From: an uncultured Flavobacteriales bacterium
GTDB lineage: Bacteria; Bacteroidota; Bacteroidia; Flavobacteriales_D; SKUL01
NCBI GenBank assembly: GCA_937911795.1
Contig: CALDPJ010000242.1
Coordinates: forward strand, 1-10,259
Length of the DNA: 10,259 nt
Direction: 5' to 3'
Under the pieces are notes generated by a model. It had not been told where the DNA came from, did not search any database, and worked only from the letters and a program-made list of their open reading frames with translations. The translations under genes and the position numbers were made by a program. This document shows, in pieces, positions 6,416 to 10,259 of this stretch. How positions within the stretch are numbered: the stretch's first letter is position 1; the number at the start of each line of letters is the position of its first letter.

Positions 6416-6877
6416 AAAACTATAAACATCCGTTTCATTCTTCTAATTATTTTCATATCCTTTCTTTTTGAAGGTCATGCTCAGGTTTATGTCGTAAATA
6501 CCACTGACTGTCAAATTAATTGGCAGGTATATTGTCAAAATTCATCTTGCGAAACGCAAGTTGATCCAGCATCTGGAAATATTTCTGCTGGCTATATTAA
6601 TCCCCCCTATTTATTAACTTGGTCAAATTGTCCTAATTCTAATTAGCCCTACTTTGCCTATCTAAGATTTCGCTTTCCTGATGGAGATAATATATGGCGA
6701 ACCCTTGCATTTGATCCAGATCTACCCAATGGGTGTGCGAGTTTGGAATGTACACTTGAACCATATGCGTATCACTCAGGTGTAATTGAAGCTGATTATT
6801 GTTTGGGAGCTATAGGTGAAGTTCGTTCGGACCTTATGGATGGAGTTTGTACCATTTATTTCAAATATGCGAACTGA
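6413..6877 (+). pseudogene. Small Cys-rich secreted-protein gene interrupted by an in-frame TAG
   Basis: The reading frame from ATG 6413 has a signal peptide (MKTINIRFILLIIFISFLFEGHA, cut before QVYV) and then a mature part with NTTDCQINWQVYCQNSSC. It stops at TAG 6644-6646 after 77 residues. The same frame then runs on without a break to TGA 6875-6877, reading PYFAYLRFRFPDGDNIWRTL, then DPDLPNGCASLECTLE, EADYCLGAIGEV and GVCTIYFKYAN. Cysteines lie on both sides of the TAG (four before, four after), so the two halves look like one exported domain of about 154 residues. I take it as a gene recently inactivated by a nonsense mutation, or a sequencing error. A functional 77-residue product or stop readthrough remains possible. 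I cannot name the family, though small extracellular Cys-rich proteins of this style occur in Bacteroidota. Confidence 0.7.
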
Positions 6878-6918
6878 CGGCTATTCAGATTCATGAATTT
6901 ATCAAAAACATTCAGAAA

Positions 6919-8694
6919 ATGAAACTACTACATACACTTGTGTTTATCTTCATTATTTGTTTTGTCAACGCCCAGGAGCCTTTTATCACCCAATGGAAAA
7001 CCAACCATCCCGGGGTAACGGACAATTTTTCTATACAAATTCCTCTTGCTGAGGAGAGCACGTATGATTTTGAAGTGCAATGGGGAGACGGAAATATCGA
7101 TACCTATACCGGTTTGGGTGCAGAATTAACAGCCATGCACACCTATGCTGATAGCGGAATATATGAAGTCTCTATCGGTGGAGAATTTCCGCGAATAATT
7201 TTCGAATATCAGAATGACCGGGAAAAAATAATTGACATAATACAATGGGGAGATATTGATTGGGAGAATTTTAATTCGGCCTTTATGGGATGTATTAACC
7301 TGGAAGTAAATGCTTCGGATGCGCCCGATTTATCGAATGTCACAAATATGGCATCTATGTTTGGGGGATGTGAGTCGTTCAATCAATCCGTTGAGAATTG
7401 GGATGTATCAAATATTGAAAACATGGTTGGCTTGTTCGCGGGCGCAAGTAGTTTTAATCAACCACTTGAAGCCTGGAATGTTTCTGCTGTTACCGATATG
7501 AGAAACATGTTTTATGGTGCCTATTCTTTTAATCAATTCCTTGAAACCTGGAATGTATCCACAGTCACTAATATGCGGGAAATGTTTACAGGCGCTGCTG
7601 TTTTTAATCAACCTATGGAGACATGGGATGTCTCTGGCGTTACAGATATGACGGCAATGTTCTCAAATGCTTTAAACTTTAATCAGCCTATAGGGGGTTG
7701 GGATGTTTCGAATGTAGCGTCAACGGTTCAAATGTTTGAAAATGCCAGCGCCTTCAATCAGCCCCTTAATTCATGGACATTGCCCAGCGATGTACAGTTA
7801 AATTATATGTTTTTAGGTGCAACCTCTTTCGATCAACCCCTTGATTTGTGGGATGTTTCTAACGTGACTAGCCTCGGCGCAATTTTTCGGGATGCAATTA
7901 ATTTCAACCAGCCCCTGAATACCTGGGATATTTCCAGTGCTACCAGCCTTGCTTCCCTTTTCAGGGGTGCAACTTCATTCAATCAATCATTGTCATCCTG
8001 GGATATTTCGAATGTCGAAACAATGCAGAATATGTTGATGAATTCCGGTATGTCGGCCTGTAATTATGATTCAATGTTGAACGCATGGGCAGCATTGAAT
8101 CCTCAGCTATTTGTAGAGCTCGGTTCGCAGGGGATTCAGTATACCGAAGCTGGTGCGGCTGCACGACAGGCGCTAATGGATAACTACTTGTGGATCATTA
8201 GTGGAGATGAGTTGGTAGAACTAACAGAGCTGGTTATTGGTTCTGAAGTGAATGGAACAAATATTAACATTTCGGCAAGTGGAGGGACAGGCGCTTATAC
8301 CTTCAACTGGACCGGACCAAACGGGTTTACGTCATCAGATTCCAGTATTGTTGCCCCTTATAATGGTACTTACACAGTAATTGTTAGTGACGGGTGTGAG
8401 GAATGGACAGATTCTTTTGAGATTATATCTGTGGGAATTTCAGAGATAGATGCCTCAGGCATCCAGGTGTTTCCAAACCCGGCGTCGCAAAATGTGGAGA
8501 TTTATACATCTAACCCGCACGCAAGTATTCTTCATTTATATGACCCGCGTGGAATTTTGGTTACAGAAGTTCCTTTCAATTCCAATTGGGTTAGTATAGA
8601 TTTGATCGGTTATAATGCCGGCGTATATATGGTTCGCATATCAGACCGTCATGGAACTATACTGGAATATGAGCGGGTTGCCGTGGTTCGTTGA
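6919..8694 (+). CDS. T9SS-exported surface protein with nine 25-residue DUF285/BspA-type repeats
   Basis: The 591-residue protein begins at ATG 6919, chosen because a clean signal peptide follows (MKLLHTLVFIFIICFVNA, cut before QEPF). Residues about 20-95 resemble a PKD-type beta domain (VQWGDGNIDTYTG, then HTYADSGIYEVSI). Residues 134-153 are a partial repeat. Nine units of exactly 25 residues occupy 154-378, consensus FNQPLxxWDVSNVTDMxxMFxGAxS, as in DUF285/BspA-like leucine-rich repeats. Residues about 436-505 match a SprB-type repeat (SGGTGAYTFNWTGPNGF, then NGTYTVIVSDGC). The tail (512-591) is a type A T9SS sorting domain: VFPNPASQNVEIY, LYDPRGILV, then GVYMVRI. It should be moved across the outer membrane and anchored on, or released from, the surface. 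A role in adhesion or ligand binding is inferred from the repeats. It lies 41 bases after the interrupted small gene and may share its transcript. Confidence 0.93.
   Translation: MKLLHTLVFIFIICFVNAQEPFITQWKTNHPGVTDNFSIQIPLAEESTYDFEVQWGDGNIDTYTGLGAELTAMHTYADSGIYEVSIGGEFPRIIFEYQNDREKIIDIIQWGDIDWENFNSAFMGCINLEVNASDAPDLSNVTNMASMFGGCESFNQSVENWDVSNIENMVGLFAGASSFNQPLEAWNVSAVTDMRNMFYGAYSFNQFLETWNVSTVTNMREMFTGAAVFNQPMETWDVSGVTDMTAMFSNALNFNQPIGGWDVSNVASTVQMFENASAFNQPLNSWTLPSDVQLNYMFLGATSFDQPLDLWDVSNVTSLGAIFRDAINFNQPLNTWDISSATSLASLFRGATSFNQSLSSWDISNVETMQNMLMNSGMSACNYDSMLNAWAALNPQLFVELGSQGIQYTEAGAAARQALMDNYLWIISGDELVELTELVIGSEVNGTNINISASGGTGAYTFNWTGPNGFTSSDSSIVAPYNGTYTVIVSDGCEEWTDSFEIISVGISEIDASGIQVFPNPASQNVEIYTSNPHASILHLYDPRGILVTEVPFNSNWVSIDLIGYNAGVYMVRISDRHGTILEYERVAVVR
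7378..8052 (+). repeat. Nine in-frame 75-bp coding repeats
   Basis: The phenylalanine of each FNQ/FDQ motif falls at residues 154, 179, 204, 229, 254, 279, 304, 329 and 354, an exact 25-residue period with no insertions. Units 2-4 (for example MFYGAYSFNQFLETWNVS) are close to consensus. Unit 6 (WTLPSDVQLNYMF) is most diverged. The units differ at DNA level, so this is an old repeat and not a recent tandem expansion. Confidence 0.9.
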
Positions 8695-8781
8695 TGAGAT
8701 TAGTATATAGGTAACCTGCCAAGATAAGTAGGTGCACTGGCTCAATTCTTCTTGACTTCCTGTATCCGCGTGTATAGTTAT

Positions 8782-8789
8782 TATCTTTG
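8782..8789 (+). promoter_or_regulatory. Promoter -7 element TATCTTTG for the DAHP synthase gene
   Basis: TATCTTTG is an exact match to TAnnTTTG. A TTGAC lies at 8752-8756, but its spacing of 25 bases from the -7 box is longer than usual for a -33 element. The transcript would start near 8795, which places the upstream TTG at 8787 outside the message and favours translation from TTG 8811. The rest of the 8695-8781 gap shows no gene or clear terminator. Confidence 0.5.
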
Positions 8790-8810
8790 TCTCCTCAACT
8801 TTTCATCAAC

Positions 8811-9890
8811 TTGAAAAACTGGATTCCCCGAAACGGAAAGCCCTACATCATTAGCGGGCCGTGCAGCGCCGAGAGCGAAGAGCAGATGCTGACAATTGCG
8901 CGGCAACTGGTGGGAACTGTGGATGTATTTCGTGCAGGAGTTTGGAAGCCCCGCACACGTCCCAACGCCTTTGAAGGTCACGGCCAAGATGCATTGAACT
9001 GGTTGGCTACCGTAAAAAGCGATACCGGACTTAAAACCGCTACTGAGGTGGCGAATGCCCAACACGTTGATGCTGCGTTGAAAGCCGGAGTGGATGTGCT
9101 TTGGATCGGTGCCAGAACGTCGGTTAATCCATTTTCGGTACAGGAAATTGCAGACGCACTCAAAGGCGTAAAAATTCCGGTGATGGTCAAAAACCCGATC
9201 AACCCCGATCTTCAGCTATGGATTGGCGCGTTGGAGCGCATTGCTTCGGCGGGAATCGAAGAGATTGCGGCCATTCACCGCGGATTTTCATGGTTCGAAA
9301 AAACACCTTTTCGCAACGACCCGAAATGGGAATATCCGATAGAACTGAAAAGGCTCTATCCTGATCTGGAACTGATCTGCGACCCGAGCCATATTGCCGG
9401 CACGCGTGATTTGCTACAGATGATTGCACAAAAAGCCCTCGATTTGAATTTCTCCGGGCTCATGATCGAAAGCCATCACGATCCCGACAACGCCCTCAGC
9501 GATGCGAAGCAACAGATTACACCAGAGACGCTGATCACACTCCTCGGTCGCTTACAAGTACGACAGGCTACCTCTGAAGATGCCTTTTTCCTGAACCGAC
9601 TGGAACAACTGCGCGACTCCATTGATGAAATTGACGGAGAGCTGATTCAGAAACTCGCTGCGCGTATGGCGCTCGTGGACGAAATCGGCGAATACAAACG
9701 GGACAACAACGTCACCATTTATCAGGTACAGCGCTGGAAAGAAATACTCCGCACACGTATGGAATGGGCGCTGGCACTCGGGCTGGATGAAGATTTTATC
9801 CGTGCATTACTACATTCGCTGCACAAAGAATCAATTGCGCGGCAGACAGGGATTATGAATCGGGAAATTTCTCCGAAGGGAAAAACGTAA
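8811..9890 (+). CDS. Bifunctional 3-deoxy-7-phosphoheptulonate synthase / chorismate mutase (AroQ type)
   Basis: This 359-residue protein (numbered from TTG 8811) has an N-terminal DAHP synthase of the KDO8P-synthase-like type. It condenses phosphoenolpyruvate and erythrose 4-phosphate, the entry step of the shikimate pathway. Motifs are ISGPCSAES (14-22), KPRTRPNAFEGHG (47-58), WIGARTSVNPF (98-108), MVKNPINPDLQLW (125-137), CDPSHIAG (190-197) and MIESHHDP (218-225). Residues about 258-345 form an AroQ chorismate mutase. R268, R285, K296, R308, S341 and Q345 have exactly the spacing of the E. coli AroQ active-site residues R11, R28, K39, R51, S84 and Q88. Such fusions are common in Bacteroidota, where the mutase part may also give feedback control. 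There is no ATG before the GPCSAE motif, so a TTG start is required. It stands apart from other aromatic-pathway genes here. Confidence 0.93.
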   Translation: MKNWIPRNGKPYIISGPCSAESEEQMLTIARQLVGTVDVFRAGVWKPRTRPNAFEGHGQDALNWLATVKSDTGLKTATEVANAQHVDAALKAGVDVLWIGARTSVNPFSVQEIADALKGVKIPVMVKNPINPDLQLWIGALERIASAGIEEIAAIHRGFSWFEKTPFRNDPKWEYPIELKRLYPDLELICDPSHIAGTRDLLQMIAQKALDLNFSGLMIESHHDPDNALSDAKQQITPETLITLLGRLQVRQATSEDAFFLNRLEQLRDSIDEIDGELIQKLAARMALVDEIGEYKRDNNVTIYQVQRWKEILRTRMEWALALGLDEDFIRALLHSLHKESIARQTGIMNREISPKGKT

Positions 9891-9901
9891 GCAGGAAAAT
9901 T

Positions 9902-10259
9902 CTATGGGGTAATAACTATTTTCTGAATCATAGTTGATTCACAAGTGTTGAAAACCAGAAAATATGCACCTACAGCAATGTTTTGTGCGGGAATGACTAT
10001 TTCAGATTTCCCCGAAACACCTGAAAAAGGGAAATCATCAATTTTATTACCGGCAAAATCATACAGTGTGAAGGTTCCGTGTGCTCCGAGATAAGGCGGT
10101 GTTTTTACAAATAACTTTTCAACTTTAGGATTGTGCCAGAGATCAAAATGGATGGGCAGATGATTCAGTGAAGCTGATTTGCAACAATTTACTTCGGAAG
10201 CATATTCTTCGGTCAAGTTGAAATGAGTTTTCAGGTGATGAATCATAATACATGGTCGT
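9902..10259 (-). CDS. C-terminal part of a T9SS-exported protein, 5' end outside window
   Basis: The frame is open from the right edge to TAG at 9904-9902. An internal ATG at 10246 exists, but no stop separates it from the edge, so this is most likely the tail of a larger protein. The last ~80 residues resemble a T9SS sorting domain: FDLWHNPKVEKLFVKTPP, then FTLYDFAGNKI, IVIPAQNIAVGAYFLVF and STMIQKIVITP. The first strand has HNPKVEKL where most such domains have PNP, a degenerate form. The N-terminal part seen here (NCCKSASLNHLPIHF) has no recognisable domain. The gene is convergent with the DAHP synthase gene, with only 11 bases between the two stops and no obvious terminator hairpin. Confidence 0.75.
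   Translation of the reverse strand, partial: RPCIMIHHLKTHFNLTEEYASEVNCCKSASLNHLPIHFDLWHNPKVEKLFVKTPPYLGAHGTFTLYDFAGNKIDDFPFSGVSGKSEIVIPAQNIAVGAYFLVFNTCESTMIQKIVITP

Noticed and set aside
6413..6877. Amber codon reassignment
   Set aside because: TAG serves as a normal terminal stop of the T9SS protein at 9904-9902, and no other gene here needs readthrough.
7378..8052. CRISPR-like or tandem noncoding array
   Set aside because: The 75-bp period is in frame and encodes conserved DUF285 repeats without spacers.
8695..8781. Terminator or small RNA after the DUF285 protein gene
   Set aside because: Only very short complementary stretches (ACCT/AGGT) are present, with no T run.
8787..8810. N-terminal extension of the DAHP synthase from TTG 8787
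   Set aside because: The codon overlaps an exact TAnnTTTG promoter box, so it would not be in the transcript from that promoter.

Overview
The window looks like chromosome from a member of the Bacteroidota. The evidence is two proteins ending in type IX secretion (T9SS) sorting domains, a DAHP synthase fused to chorismate mutase, a MurF directly downstream of a thymidine kinase, TAnnTTTG-type -7 promoter elements, and almost no Shine-Dalgarno sequences. The order or genus cannot be fixed from this sequence alone. Housekeeping genes sample at about 50-55% GC. Two accessory segments are clearly more AT-rich: about 39% in the four-helix-bundle gene, and about 28-43% in the secreted-protein segment.

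Left part (1-1830, minus strand): tdk (thymidine kinase) is followed with no gap by murF, which runs off the left edge and in this phylum usually continues into an alanine racemase domain. A divergent control region (about 1831-1940) carries a candidate tdk promoter and two nested, coaxial inverted repeats. Plus strand from 1941: an uncharacterised protein with a Pro/Glu-rich linker overlaps (ATGA) a secreted M28 zinc peptidase.

Centre (3908-6243): between the peptidase and rsmI (16S rRNA 2'-O-methyltransferase) sits a compact module of about 500 bp. It consists of a four-helix-bundle (S23/23S-IVS family) gene enclosed by near-perfect inverted repeats built from ATGAGTGATGA units. It looks like an inserted, MITE-like passenger element and is the most interesting structure in the window. 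rsmI is followed by a VAT1/quinone-oxidoreductase-like reductase.

Right part (6244-10259): an AT-rich segment holds a small Cys-rich secreted-protein gene broken by an in-frame TAG, then a 591-residue exported surface protein with nine exact 25-residue DUF285/BspA-type repeats and a T9SS sorting tail. Next comes the DAHP synthase-chorismate mutase gene, which appears to start at a TTG just after a good promoter element. It is convergent with the C-terminal part of another T9SS-exported protein that enters from the right edge.

Functionally the core genes cover nucleotide salvage, peptidoglycan precursor synthesis, rRNA modification and aromatic amino-acid synthesis. They are interleaved with exported surface proteins and one probable mobile small module. 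I saw no tRNA, rRNA, CRISPR array, transposase or phage gene.
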